A stretch of 47,498 bases of DNA from Streptococcus pseudopneumoniae (GTDB taxonomy: Bacteria > Bacillota > Bacilli > Lactobacillales > Streptococcaceae), in NCBI RefSeq assembly GCF_001074975.1, contig NZ_JUUO01000118.1, positions 1 to 47,498 on the forward strand. The letters are read 5' to 3'. The notes below the pieces were generated by a model. That model was not told the DNA's origin. It searched no databases and was given only the letters and a program-made list of their open reading frames with translations. A program made the translations under genes and the position numbers. How positions within the stretch are numbered: position 1 is the first letter of the stretch; every line of letters begins with the position of its first letter. Positions 18,054 to 25,699 of this stretch are shown piece by piece.

Positions 18054-18185
18054 ATGATTTTAAGCAAAATTCACACCATTTAATTGAAAGTTATTTAAAT
18101 TAGATGAAAATTTGTTTGCTGAAAAAGTGGGAAAACATTGATTTTAAGCGAATTTTGAAATATATTCGAATGGGAGTTTTTAAAA

Positions 18186-18374
18186 TCATGTTTCGGTTGT
18201 AAAAGTACCAAACTGGACTCTCCATAGGAGGGTGATATCATCTGCTAATAGATTGTCTTCTAGTAGTTCCATTTTGCGTTTTGGGACAGGTTTAGGGCCT
18301 TCCATATCAAGATTAGGAAAGATATAGGGCTTGACAGGGTAGTCTTTATAGACAGTATCAAAAGTAGTATTCAT
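18186..18374 (-). CDS. Small hypothetical protein, 62 residues
   Basis: An acidic, proline-rich short protein: MNTTFDTVYKDYPVKPYIF, then NLDMEGPKPVPKRKMELLE, ending LLWRVQFGTFTTET. There is no signal peptide or membrane segment. A weak AGAAAG ribosome site lies 8-10 nt before the ATG. I do not recognise the family. It faces away from rpsP, whose promoter lies 70 nt to the right, and small unannotated genes at this position are known in pneumococci. It could also be the remnant of a longer protein. Confidence 0.5.
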   Translation of the reverse strand: MNTTFDTVYKDYPVKPYIFPNLDMEGPKPVPKRKMELLEDNLLADDITLLWRVQFGTFTTET

Positions 18375-18447
18375 AATTTTTTTCTTTCTAATTTATCCCT
18401 ATTAGTCTAAAAAATTTAAAAATTTTATAGTCTGTCAAGTTTTTTTC

Positions 18448-18475
18448 TTGACACCTGTCAGAAATCTGCTATAAT
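18448..18475 (+). promoter_or_regulatory. rpsP promoter
   Basis: Consensus TTGACA (18448-18453), a 16-nt spacer and TATAAT (18470-18475) with an upstream TGC. One of the strongest promoters in the window, as expected for a ribosomal gene. Confidence 0.9.
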
Positions 18476-18487
18476 AGAACATGTGCT

Positions 18488-18504
18488 AAATAGCTCAGCT
18501 ATTT
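18488..18504 (+). other. Leader stem-loop of rpsP
   Basis: The perfect stem AAATAGC/GCTATTT with a TCA loop lies in the 5' leader, about 8 nt after the expected start. It could stabilise the message or bind S16; neither is demonstrated. Confidence 0.4.
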
Positions 18505-18539
18505 CACTCAAATAAAAAATAAGAAAAGAGACTTTAAAA

Positions 18540-18812
18540 ATGGCAGTTAAAATCCGTTTGACTCGTATGGGTTCTAAGAAAAAACCTGTCTACCGTATTA
18601 ACGTAGCAGATTCACGTTCACCACGTGACGGACGTTTCATCGAAACAGTTGGAACTTACAACCCACTTGTTGCTGAAAACCAAGTAACATTGAAAGAAGA
18701 CCGCGTTCTTGCATGGTTGGCTGATGGAGCTCAACCTTCAGATACAGTTCGCAACATCCTTTCAAAAGAAGGTGTATTGAAGAAATTCCACGATTCTAAA
18801 TTCTCAAAATAA
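18540..18812 (+). CDS. rpsP: 30S ribosomal protein S16
   Basis: 90 residues, the typical length. The N-terminus [20 protein letters not shown] and the block [19 protein letters not shown] are diagnostic of bS16, an assembly protein of the 30S body. Codon use is strongly biased. The khpA gene follows after 19 nt and the pair ends at a terminator, a conserved arrangement in streptococci. In many Firmicutes rimM and trmD follow directly; here they are 3.3 kb downstream, separated by a MazG-like gene, a transporter and two hydrolases. Confidence 0.98.
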   Translation: MAVKIRLTRMGSKKKPVYRINVADSRSPRDGRFIETVGTYNPLVAENQVTLKEDRVLAWLADGAQPSDTVRNILSKEGVLKKFHDSKFSK

Positions 18813-18831
18813 GTTTAAAGTAGGTTGACAG

Positions 18832-19071
18832 ATGGATACGATTGAAAATCTCATTATTGCGATTGTGAAACCCTTGATTTCACAACCAGATGCCTTAACT
18901 ATCAAGATTGAAGATACACCAGAATTTTTGGAATATCACTTGGATCTTGATCAAAGCGATGTGGGTCGTGTAATCGGTCGTAAGGGTCGCACTATTTCTG
19001 CGATAAGAACGATTGTCTACTCTGTCCCAACTGAAGACAAAAAAGTAAGAATCGTTATTGACGAAAAATAA
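18832..19071 (+). CDS. khpA: KH-domain RNA-binding protein KhpA
   Basis: 79 residues forming a single KH domain. The GxxG loop is in [16 protein letters not shown] (about residues 45-60). In pneumococcus KhpA pairs with KhpB (EloR/Jag) and affects cell elongation by binding RNA. It is co-transcribed with rpsP, 19 nt downstream, and followed 3 nt later by a terminator. Confidence 0.95.
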   Translation: MDTIENLIIAIVKPLISQPDALTIKIEDTPEFLEYHLDLDQSDVGRVIGRKGRTISAIRTIVYSVPTEDKKVRIVIDEK

Positions 19072-19074
19072 GAA

Positions 19075-19100
19075 GAGCGGGACAGAAGTCTCGCTTTTTT
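19075..19100 (+). terminator. Terminator after khpA
   Basis: Stem GAGCGGGAC/GTCTCGCTT with an AGAA loop and a T6 tail. The AGCGGGACAGAAGTC type of stem is very common in streptococci. Confidence 0.85.
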
Positions 19101-19114
19101 ATGAGGAATAGAGG

Positions 19115-19444
19115 ATGAAAGATTTAACGTTTAGACAATTACAAGACTACTTACTCGAACATTACCAGCAGTCTAGGACTGAGGAAGGTCTTTTTATCAA
19201 GCTAGTGGAGGAAGTCGGAGAAGTAGCCGAAGTTTTGAATGGGCGCTCTGGTCGAAAAGAGGGGGTTCAAGATTCGAACGAGGAACTAGCAAAAGAACTG
19301 GCTGATATTATTCACTACACCGTCGCAATCGCAGCTATTAATCATATTGACCTTACCAAGACTATCTTTGAGAAAGACAAAATTGCAGCTATTAAGTACC
19401 AACATGAACGAGATTTGGAAGGTTTTTTGAAGGGGAACACCTAA
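19115..19444 (+). CDS. MazG-like nucleotide pyrophosphohydrolase
   Basis: 109 residues, a single MazG domain. The metal-binding helices are visible: FIKLVEEVGEVAEVLNG (the ExxE pair near residues 31-34) and ELAKELADIIHYTVAIAA (ExxD near residues 61-65). Such small all-alpha NTP pyrophosphatases hydrolyse (d)NTPs to monophosphates as house-cleaning enzymes; the preferred substrate cannot be read. A GAGG site precedes the ATG. It starts 15 nt after the khpA terminator, so readthrough from rpsP is likely. Confidence 0.85.
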   Translation: MKDLTFRQLQDYLLEHYQQSRTEEGLFIKLVEEVGEVAEVLNGRSGRKEGVQDSNEELAKELADIIHYTVAIAAINHIDLTKTIFEKDKIAAIKYQHERDLEGFLKGNT

Positions 19445-19491
19445 GACAAAAAGAAATGATTTTTTTCTTAATAAAGAAGGCATAAAATACC

Positions 19492-19516
19492 AATCCTAGA
19501 AATAGCATCTAGGATT
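19492..19516. other. Stem-loop between the MazG-like and DMT genes
   Basis: The perfect 9-bp inverted repeat AATCCTAGA/TCTAGGATT has a 7-nt loop and no strong T-run. It is a weak terminator or an operator. Confidence 0.4.
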
Positions 19517-19603
19517 CTACTTATGCTAAAATGGAAAGACAGTCTCAAAGAATTCTAGTCAATCAATCTTGAGAATAGCTTTTTTTAAAGGGAGTAACCA
19601 TCT

Positions 19604-20503
19604 ATGAACGAGAAAACAAAAGCTTACCTAGCAGCCTTATTCTTTTCAGCCATCATTGGATTTTCTTTTTTATTTACTAAGATTGCTTTAGGCTATGCCA
19701 GTCCTCTCACAAACTTAGCGCATCGCTATACAATCGCAGCTTTAGTAATGGTCGTTCTTCATCAAACCAAACTTATCAAACTGAGTTTAAGTAGAAAAGA
19801 TATTCTTTCTATTCTTCCTATGAGTCTTTTCTATCCGCTTTTCTTTTTTATTTTTCAATCCTTTGCTTTACAGTATATATCGTCTTCTGAAGCTGGAATT
19901 TTACAGGCTCTTGTCCCGATTTTTACTCTCCTTTTAGCATCGGCCTTTCTCAAGGAAAAGACAAGCTTTCTTCAAAAATTCTTTTTATTTTTATCCGTAG
20001 CAGGAGTAGTTTTCATCTTCCTTAGTAAAGGAGCGAACTTTGGTACTGAGACTGCTAGTTTTGGCTTTCTCTTGATGTTGGGATCTGTTCTCGCCAATGC
20101 AATAAACAATATCCTCAGCAAGGCTAAAGGAGATCGCTATCGGGCCATGGATATGACAGCTGTTGTGATATTTGTTGGCTTCGTCACCTTTAATACGCTG
20201 AGTCTGACCTCGCACTATCTAGATGGCAACATATTAGCTTACTTTGTGCCGTTCGGACAGCTTCCTTATCTGATTTCCATCCTTTATCTGGGAATTTTAG
20301 CCTCTATCGTTACTGGTAGTCTCTCTATCTATGCTATTGTTCGACTTGGAGCATCAACCGTCAGTGTCTTTGGAAATCTTGGAACAGTTTTGACTATTCT
20401 AGCCGGAGCTCTTATCCTCCACGAACCAATTTTTAGTTATCATGTGATCGGAGCAACTTTGATTATTGCTGGAATTTTAGGTATGAATCTGATGAGAAAA
20501 TAG
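19604..20503 (+). CDS. DMT-family (EamA) transporter
   Basis: 299 residues with ten hydrophobic helices arranged as two EamA repeats. The first repeat begins AALFFSAIIGFSFLFTKIAL. The junction near residue 150 reads FGFLLMLGSVLANAINNILS. The second ends with GNLGTVLTILAGALILHEP, the characteristic late glycine/glutamate-proline block. These are metabolite or drug exporters; no substrate can be inferred. An AAGGGAG site precedes the ATG, a terminator follows, and the gene is monocistronic. Confidence 0.88.
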   Translation: MNEKTKAYLAALFFSAIIGFSFLFTKIALGYASPLTNLAHRYTIAALVMVVLHQTKLIKLSLSRKDILSILPMSLFYPLFFFIFQSFALQYISSSEAGILQALVPIFTLLLASAFLKEKTSFLQKFFLFLSVAGVVFIFLSKGANFGTETASFGFLLMLGSVLANAINNILSKAKGDRYRAMDMTAVVIFVGFVTFNTLSLTSHYLDGNILAYFVPFGQLPYLISILYLGILASIVTGSLSIYAIVRLGASTVSVFGNLGTVLTILAGALILHEPIFSYHVIGATLIIAGILGMNLMRK

Positions 20504-20504
20504 T

Positions 20505-20527
20505 AAAGATTGCTTAGCAGTCTTTTT
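20505..20527 (+). terminator. Terminator after the DMT transporter
   Basis: A short stem AAAGA-TGC/GCA-TCTTT is followed by T5. Confidence 0.65.
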
Positions 20528-20654
20528 CTTTATCTAGATGATGCAGAAAATTCAAAATTTTTAATGAAATTATGTTTAGAAAACGATGATTTTAATTTAG
20601 CATGATAAAATAGATAAAAGAATGATACTAGGATAAAGAGGAGAGAGTGTAGGA

Positions 20655-21512
20655 ATGAAGCGAAATGATATAGCTGAAGCTATTGCTTTTTATAACAGAG
20701 AACCCGAGACTTTGGTACGTCACATTATACCAGTCTTAAATTGTGATTTGGCTGTTTATCATCGCCCTGGAAGCTCAAGTAAGGGTCACATTATTTTTTA
20801 TCATGGAGCTTGTGGTCGTAGTCAGATGTGGGCCCACCAGTATGATGCCTTTGAAGGATTTGACCTCTACTTTGTCAATGTTAGAGGACAGGGGGAATCA
20901 CCTATGAAAGTTGGTCTACCTGACTTGGAAGGCGCTGTTCAAGATGTAGATGCTATTTTGTCCTATTTCCAGTTAGATGAGGTGATATTGGTCGGACATT
21001 CTTGGGGAGGAAATCCACTTCAAGAGTACACCTATCGTCATCCAGATCGAGTTCTAGCCTTGGTCATGGTAGACAGTTGGGGACAGCATCGTTACCTATC
21101 AGATAAAGAAAGAAATCGCATAAAATATAGTTCTCTTATGTATAAAACGATTCCTTGGAAGGTGATTGCAGACAAGAACTCAAAGATGTGTACAGATAAT
21201 CCTATCACAAGAGAATTGGTCAAGACGGCCATTATAGAAACTGGGCGAGATGTTTTTTTGAACCTTGGAATCACCGGTTTTTTGTCTGTCCATGAGATAG
21301 AAGGTTATCATGGAAATCCCCCCATGCTATTAGTAAGAGGTGAAAACGATTTTCCCAAACACCTAAAGAAAATCTATGATGGTATCATTGCTTTAAATCC
21401 CAATGCGCGTCAAGTAACGGTTTCAGATAGCAAACACCAACCTATGAATGACCATCCTGAAGAGTTTAATCGGCTTATTGGTGAATTTTTTGAAGAAGTA
21501 GTAGGCCCGTAA
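20655..21512 (+). CDS. Alpha/beta hydrolase, first of a pair
   Basis: 285 residues. The nucleophile elbow VILVGHSWGGNPL (serine at about residue 116), oxyanion region FYHGACGRSQMW, VNVRGQGES, a late acid in LVRGENDFP and a histidine in SDSKHQPMNDHPEEF give a complete Ser-Asp-His triad. There is no signal peptide, so it is cytoplasmic. The substrate is unknown; it resembles proline iminopeptidase/haloperoxidase-like hydrolases. A GAGGAGAG site lies upstream of the ATG. A second, different hydrolase follows within 100 bp. Confidence 0.85.
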   Translation: MKRNDIAEAIAFYNREPETLVRHIIPVLNCDLAVYHRPGSSSKGHIIFYHGACGRSQMWAHQYDAFEGFDLYFVNVRGQGESPMKVGLPDLEGAVQDVDAILSYFQLDEVILVGHSWGGNPLQEYTYRHPDRVLALVMVDSWGQHRYLSDKERNRIKYSSLMYKTIPWKVIADKNSKMCTDNPITRELVKTAIIETGRDVFLNLGITGFLSVHEIEGYHGNPPMLLVRGENDFPKHLKKIYDGIIALNPNARQVTVSDSKHQPMNDHPEEFNRLIGEFFEEVVGP

Positions 21513-21608
21513 GATAGTATCTATCCAACTTGTGAAAATCCCTGGAACGTGATAAAATAAAGGGTAAGGGTATATAATAAATCATTGTATAGAATGAGTG
21601 GTTTCTTT

Positions 21609-22397
21609 ATGAAGAGGTTTGAAGTATCTACAGAAATTGGTAGTCTCTCTGTGACTTATCAAAAGCAAAAGAAAGTGCTAGTTTGTTTAAGTGGCGCAGG
21701 TTTGCTACCAAGTTATGAAAATTTTTCACTTATACTTGAAAAACTTCCTCCTACAATTGGTTATTTGACTATTGATTTTCCGAACACAGGTAGGAGTCCG
21801 ATTCATGACCAAGCTGGAAAAAATCTAGATAATCTTGCAGATGCGGTTTATGAAGTACTTGAAGAATTAGGGATTTCTGAATATATACTTTGTGTACATA
21901 GTTTGAGTGGAATTTTAGCTTGTAAATTACTCAAGAAACCAATTAAGTGTCAGGCTTTAGTAGTAATTGAACCGACAACTAAAAACGTCATGTTTGCTGA
22001 TTTTTCAGAAAATCCTTATCCAGAAATGGAAGAGCAGATGAGGCTGATTGACGAGTGTGGTCCTGAACTTTATTTTAAGAACTTAACTCAAGCAACATTT
22101 AGCCCTGAAATGAATAAAGAAATCTGGGAAATAATGCAAGAAAAAGGCTCAGAGTTGGAAAATCAAGATCCAGGATTTCAGATATCTGGAGAGATTACTG
22201 AGGAAGATTTTGAGAATTTGTCGATAGAAGCTCATACCCCTGTATTTATTTTTTGTCAGGCTTATAGAGAAAAAGAGTACAGAGAATCAGAATATTGGAC
22301 TTCCAATACTAAACTCATTTTAGGAGGGAATCACCATTATTTACAATGGTCAGAATCAGAAAAAATTGTGGCTATTATTCGAGAATTGTCAGAATAA
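21609..22397 (+). CDS. Alpha/beta hydrolase, second of a pair
   Basis: 262 residues from the ATG at 21609 (GAGTGG site 7 nt upstream); an in-frame ATG at 21585 has no site. The fold markers are VCLSGAGLLPSYENF (oxyanion), TIDFPNTGRS and the nucleophile elbow LCVHSLSGILACKLL, where valine replaces the usual first glycine. The terminal histidine is in GGNHHYLQWSE. It is only distantly similar to the preceding hydrolase, so this is not a recent duplication. Substrate unknown. The rimM gene begins 34 nt after the end. Confidence 0.8.
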   Translation: MKRFEVSTEIGSLSVTYQKQKKVLVCLSGAGLLPSYENFSLILEKLPPTIGYLTIDFPNTGRSPIHDQAGKNLDNLADAVYEVLEELGISEYILCVHSLSGILACKLLKKPIKCQALVVIEPTTKNVMFADFSENPYPEMEEQMRLIDECGPELYFKNLTQATFSPEMNKEIWEIMQEKGSELENQDPGFQISGEITEEDFENLSIEAHTPVFIFCQAYREKEYRESEYWTSNTKLILGGNHHYLQWSESEKIVAIIRELSE

Positions 22398-22431
22398 GTA
22401 AGATGGAAAGAAGGAGAGTACAGGAGACAAG

Positions 22432-22950
22432 ATGAACTACTTTAATGTTGGGAAAATCGTCAATACGCAGGGGTTACAGGGTGAGATGCGAGTCTTGTCT
22501 GTGACGGATTTTGCAGAAGAACGGTTTAAAAAAGGCGCTGAGCTGGCTTTATTTGATGAAAAAGATCAGTTTGTCCAAACAGTGACTATCGCTAACCACC
22601 GTAAACAGAAGAATTTTGACATTATTAAATTCAAAGATATGTACCATATCAACGCTATTGAAAAATTCAAGGGGTACAGTCTCAAGGTCGCTGAGGAAGA
22701 TTTGAATGACCTAGACGATGGTGAATTTTATTATCATGAGATTATTGGTTTGGAAGTCTATGAGGGTGATAACTTGATTGGAACCATCAAGGAAATCCTG
22801 CAACCAGGTGCCAACGATGTCTGGGTGGTCAAGCGAAAAGGTAAACGTGACTTGCTCTTGCCTTATATCCCACCAGTGATTCTCAATGTTGATATTCCAA
22901 ATAACCGCGTCGATGTGGAAATCTTAGAAGGGTTAGACGATGAAGATTGA
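22432..22950 (+). CDS. rimM: Ribosome maturation factor RimM
   Basis: 172 residues. The N-terminal RimM domain ([20 protein letters not shown]) and the C-terminal PRC-barrel ([14 protein letters not shown], then [13 protein letters not shown]) are complete. It assists maturation of the 30S head through contact with S19. The stop overlaps the trmD start by 11 nt, the conserved rimM-trmD coupling. Confidence 0.96.
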   Translation: MNYFNVGKIVNTQGLQGEMRVLSVTDFAEERFKKGAELALFDEKDQFVQTVTIANHRKQKNFDIIKFKDMYHINAIEKFKGYSLKVAEEDLNDLDDGEFYYHEIIGLEVYEGDNLIGTIKEILQPGANDVWVVKRKGKRDLLLPYIPPVILNVDIPNNRVDVEILEGLDDED

Positions 22951-23659
22951 TATTTTAACCCTTTTTCCAGAGATGTTTTCTCCGCTAGAGCACTCAATCG
23001 TTGGAAAGGCTCGAGAAAAGGGGCTCTTGGATATCCAGTATCATAACTTCCGAGAAAGTGCTGAAAAGGCCCGCCATGTCGACGATGAGCCCTACGGAGG
23101 CGGTCAGGGGATGTTGCTCCGAGCTCAACCCATTTTCGATGCCTTTGATGCTATTGAAAAGAAAAATCCGCGCGTCATTCTCCTCGATCCAGCTGGAAAG
23201 CAGTTTAATCAGGCTTATGCTGAAGATTTGGCGAAAGAAGAGGAACTTATCTTTATCTGCGGGCATTACGAGGGCTATGATGAGCGCATCAAGACCTTGG
23301 TAACCGATGAAATTTCCTTAGGAGACTATGTCTTGACTGGTGGGGAATTGGCGGCCATGACCATGATTGATGCTACGGTTCGCCTGATTCCAGAAGTGAT
23401 TGGCAAGGAGTCTAGCCACCAAGATGATAGTTTTTCTTCTGGCCTTCTCGAATATCCTCAGTACACACGTCCCTATGATTATCGAGGTATGGTCGTGCCA
23501 GATGTTCTGATGAGTGGTCACCATGAAAAGATTCGTCAGTGGCGCCTGTATGAGAGTTTAAAGAAAACCTACGAGCGCAGACCTGATTTGCTAGAAAATT
23601 ACCAACTGACACCAGAAGAAGAAAAAATGCTGGCAGAAATTAAAGAAAACAAAGAATAA
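22940..23659 (+). CDS. trmD: tRNA (guanine-N1)-methyltransferase
   Basis: Methylates N1 of G37 in tRNAs, preventing +1 frameshifts. 239 residues with the SPOUT trefoil-knot fold: [24 protein letters not shown] (about 105-117) and [19 protein letters not shown] (the SAM-binding knot) are intact. The C-terminal tRNA-binding domain follows. It overlaps rimM by 11 nt and is followed after 11 nt by the ATP-cone gene. Confidence 0.97.
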   Translation: MKIDILTLFPEMFSPLEHSIVGKAREKGLLDIQYHNFRESAEKARHVDDEPYGGGQGMLLRAQPIFDAFDAIEKKNPRVILLDPAGKQFNQAYAEDLAKEEELIFICGHYEGYDERIKTLVTDEISLGDYVLTGGELAAMTMIDATVRLIPEVIGKESSHQDDSFSSGLLEYPQYTRPYDYRGMVVPDVLMSGHHEKIRQWRLYESLKKTYERRPDLLENYQLTPEEEKMLAEIKENKE

Positions 23660-23670
23660 AGGAGAAACCT

Positions 23671-24009
23671 ATGCAAGTAATCAAACGTGACGGAGAAATT
23701 GCTGAATTTAATCCAGATAAGATTTACCAAGCCATCTTAAAGGCAGCCCAGACCGTCTATGTATTGACAGATGATTTGCGTCAAAACCTTGCACAAGTCA
23801 CTAAGAAAGTGGTTTTGGATTTGGAAGAAGCCAAGGTGGAACGTGCCACTATCAGCATGATTCAGTCTATGGTTGAACATCGTTTACTGGGTGCAGGTTA
23901 CATTACCATTGCAGAACACTACATTTCCTATCGTCTACAACGTGATTTGGAAAGAAGTGGTTATGGAGATCATATCGCGGTTCATTTACATTTTGAACAA
24001 GTTCGTTAA
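23671..24009 (+). CDS. Stand-alone ATP-cone domain protein
   Basis: 112 residues that are essentially a single ATP-cone: VIKRDGEIAEFNPDKIYQAI at the N-terminus, then ISMIQSMVEHRLLGAG and ITIAEHYISYRLQRD. The cone is normally the nucleotide-sensing domain of ribonucleotide reductases and of the repressor NrdR. Here no catalytic or zinc-ribbon part is fused. It could sense ATP/dATP as a regulator, but that is inference. It sits in the trmD operon with a GGAG site and ends at a terminator. Confidence 0.85.
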   Translation: MQVIKRDGEIAEFNPDKIYQAILKAAQTVYVLTDDLRQNLAQVTKKVVLDLEEAKVERATISMIQSMVEHRLLGAGYITIAEHYISYRLQRDLERSGYGDHIAVHLHFEQVR

Positions 24010-24013
24010 GAAA

Positions 24014-24050
24014 AAAGAGTGGGATGAAGGAAGACATCTCACTCTTTCTT
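24014..24050. terminator. Bidirectional terminator between convergent genes
   Basis: The stem AAAGAGTGGGATG/CATCTCACTCTTT with an 8-nt loop lies between the ATP-cone gene and the minus-strand gene that ends at 24039. The stem overlaps the 3' end of that gene. Confidence 0.8.
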
Positions 24051-24359
24051 AAATCTATTTTTTTGGGCTGTTTGGACAGTTGAGGGGACAAAGCGAAGGC
24101 GTTGAATATCGCTTATGCGGATAATACGACTCACATTTTTGGCAAAATTTTTCACGATAATTTGCTGGCGTTGCTGATCGTATTTGATGATATCACCTGT
24201 AAAACTTGTCTCTGATAAGATAAGGTGAACAGCGGTTTGTTTCTGGATAGCCTCTTCAATAGTAGCCGTAAGGGAGTTGCTTTCAGTCTGGTCTTGTTGG
24301 TCATGTCCATTTAAAAAATCATGTATTTTATCTAGAACTTGCTGGAATTTATGTTTCAT
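24039..24359 (-). CDS. Hypothetical protein with YolD-like C-terminal part
   Basis: 106 residues. The N-terminal 30 residues are hydrophilic and helical (MKHKFQQVLDKIHDFLNGHD). The second half, FTGDIIKYDQQRQQIIVKN then ISDIQRLRFVP, reads like a small beta-barrel similar to the YolD-like family. The match is by eye and weak. A GGGAGG ribosome site supports the ATG at 24359. There is no signal peptide. Its 3' end overlaps the shared terminator. Function unknown. Confidence 0.65.
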   Translation of the reverse strand: MKHKFQQVLDKIHDFLNGHDQQDQTESNSLTATIEEAIQKQTAVHLILSETSFTGDIIKYDQQRQQIIVKNFAKNVSRIIRISDIQRLRFVPSTVQTAQKNRFKKE

Positions 24360-24457
24360 ATTGGCCTCCCTTCTTTGATATCAATATTATATAAAATTTT
24401 CCTAAAATCTACAAGATTTTACGAATAGTCAGATGAAAGCTAAAAAAGGAGAAGAAA

Positions 24458-24673
24458 ATGGCAGAATTTACATTTGAAATTGAAGAGCACTTGTTGACTC
24501 TTTCTGAAAACGAAAAAGGTTGGACTAAGGAAATCAACCGTGTGAGCTTTAATGGTGCCCCTGCAAAGTTTGATATTCGTGCTTGGAGCCCAGACCATAC
24601 TAAAATGGGCAAAGGAATTACTCTCTCTAATGAAGAATTTCAAACCATGGTGGATGCTTTTAAAGGAAACTAA
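24458..24673 (+). CDS. YdbC-family PC4-like single-strand DNA-binding protein
   Basis: 71 residues. The pattern FTFEIEEHLLTLSENEKGWT, then EINRVSFNGAPAKFDIRAWS, matches the YdbC family, whose lactococcal member is a dimeric homolog of the eukaryotic coactivator PC4 that binds single-stranded DNA. A strong AAAAGGAG site precedes the ATG, and a terminator follows 18 nt after the stop. Monocistronic. Role in vivo unknown. Confidence 0.85.
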   Translation: MAEFTFEIEEHLLTLSENEKGWTKEINRVSFNGAPAKFDIRAWSPDHTKMGKGITLSNEEFQTMVDAFKGN

Positions 24674-24690
24674 GTTTTCAAAATGAAAGA

Positions 24691-24727
24691 AAAGGATACT
24701 GAGTCATTACAACTCGATATCCTTTTT
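24691..24727. terminator. Bidirectional terminator between ydbC and bioY
   Basis: The stem AAAGGATA...GAGT/ACTC...TATCCTTT has T-tracts on the right in both readings. It lies between convergent genes and touches the bioY stop. Confidence 0.75.
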
Positions 24728-25262
24728 AGTTAGTAAAGTAAGCCTGATTTTTAAGGCGTTGAAGTAGTGGACGGCTAATAAAACTAATAGCAATAATTTT
24801 ACCAAGATCTGGGATGATAAAGGGAAATACCCCCACAGCAAGAGCTTTTTCAAATAGCATTCCAGCTAGGAAATGCAAGCCAATGATTCCACCGACAAAG
24901 ACAAGGGCATCACCCAAGAGATTTGCAAGAAAAATCTTGACAACTCCACTCTTGCTGTTAGTTATGGAAGAAGTAAGTCCAGAGTATACAAGATAAAACC
25001 AAAGATAACCTGCAGTAGGACCAACCAACGCCTGCAATCCAGCTCCACCTCCTGCAAAGACAGGAAGACCGATAGCACCTAGAAGAAGATAGAGTCCAAC
25101 AGAAAGTACAGCCTCTCTCGGTCTAAAGACAGTAGCAATCAAGCCGATTGCAAAGTTTTGCAGAGTGAAGGGAACAGGTCCAATTGGAAGACTGATTTGT
25201 GCCAAAACAGCAACGAGAGCAGCTCCAATAGCAGGGATAGCATAAACGTGAGCTTTTTTCAT
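24726..25262 (-). CDS. bioY: Biotin transporter BioY (ECF S-component)
   Basis: 178 residues with about six hydrophobic segments. BioY family blocks: AQISLPIGPVPFTLQNFAIG (about 21-40), YLLLGAIGLPVFAGGGAGLQ (about 57-76) and LVGPTAGYLWFY. It captures biotin and works with the shared ECF ATPases and T-protein, which are not encoded here. It has its own promoter with an inverted repeat overlapping the start of transcription, so biotin-responsive repression is likely. Confidence 0.93.
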   Translation of the reverse strand: MKKAHVYAIPAIGAALVAVLAQISLPIGPVPFTLQNFAIGLIATVFRPREAVLSVGLYLLLGAIGLPVFAGGGAGLQALVGPTAGYLWFYLVYSGLTSSITNSKSGVVKIFLANLLGDALVFVGGIIGLHFLAGMLFEKALAVGVFPFIIPDLGKIIAISFISRPLLQRLKNQAYFTN

Positions 25263-25284
25263 AATAGTTAACCTCTTTTCTGAT

Positions 25285-25323
25285 GTATAGTAACTATTAT
25301 ACTCGTAGAGGAATCATTGTCAA
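25285..25323 (-). promoter_or_regulatory. bioY promoter with possible operator
   Basis: Minus strand: consensus TTGACA, a 16-nt spacer and consensus TATAAT (25296-25301 on plus). Immediately downstream the near-palindrome GTATAATAGTTACTATAC overlaps the -10 and start region. It could bind a biotin-sensing repressor such as BirA; the half-sites are not a clear match to the classical BirA operator. Confidence 0.65.
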
Positions 25324-25461
25324 CCGATTTTTAAAAACAAGGTAACAAAAGCTGTAACGGCCGATTTTGCTTATTGGTTAAGTTGGATAATTTTTTTGTA
25401 GATTCGAAAATTGCCTTTATAGATAATCTCATTTTATCAATAACAAATATACTATAAATAA

Positions 25462-25490
25462 TTGACAAACTAAAAAATAAGTGATATATT
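25462..25490 (+). promoter_or_regulatory. Promoter of the bacteriocin operon
   Basis: TTGACA (25462-25467), a 17-nt spacer and TATATT (25485-25490) with TG one base upstream. No regulator-type repeats are obvious in front of it. Confidence 0.75.
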
Positions 25491-25545
25491 AACAAATGTA
25501 AACGAATACATTTGAATGTGTTCAATTTTAAAAGGAGGGGTAGTT

Positions 25546-25692
25546 ATGAGATATTTTAACGACTCTAGATATCATAACGGTGATTAAAAACCTAAATATA
25601 ATCAATTCATATTAAAGTAATATGGAGGGACTAAAAAGGGGACTATTGCTTATTCTTCATCAAATATTTTAATTCAAGGAGAAGTAAAATAA
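25546..25692 (+). pseudogene. Possible decayed small ORF ahead of the bacteriocin gene
   Basis: A very strong ribosome site (AAAAGGAGGGG) precedes an ATG at 25546. The frame runs 13 residues (MRYFNDSRYHNGD) to TAA, then KPKYNQFILK, another TAA, then YGGTKKGTIAYSSSN and ILIQGEVK to a TAA at 25690. The third piece looks like coding sequence and ends where the bacteriocin ribosome site lies. I read it as a former 48-residue gene with two nonsense codons, or as a 13-residue leader peptide. I do not recognise the product. Confidence 0.4.
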
Positions 25693-25699
25693 AAAAAGA

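Noticed and set aside
25263..25461. A biotin or other riboswitch upstream of bioY
   Set aside because: Promoter and ribosome site are too close for a structured leader. Control is more likely by a DNA-binding repressor at the start site.
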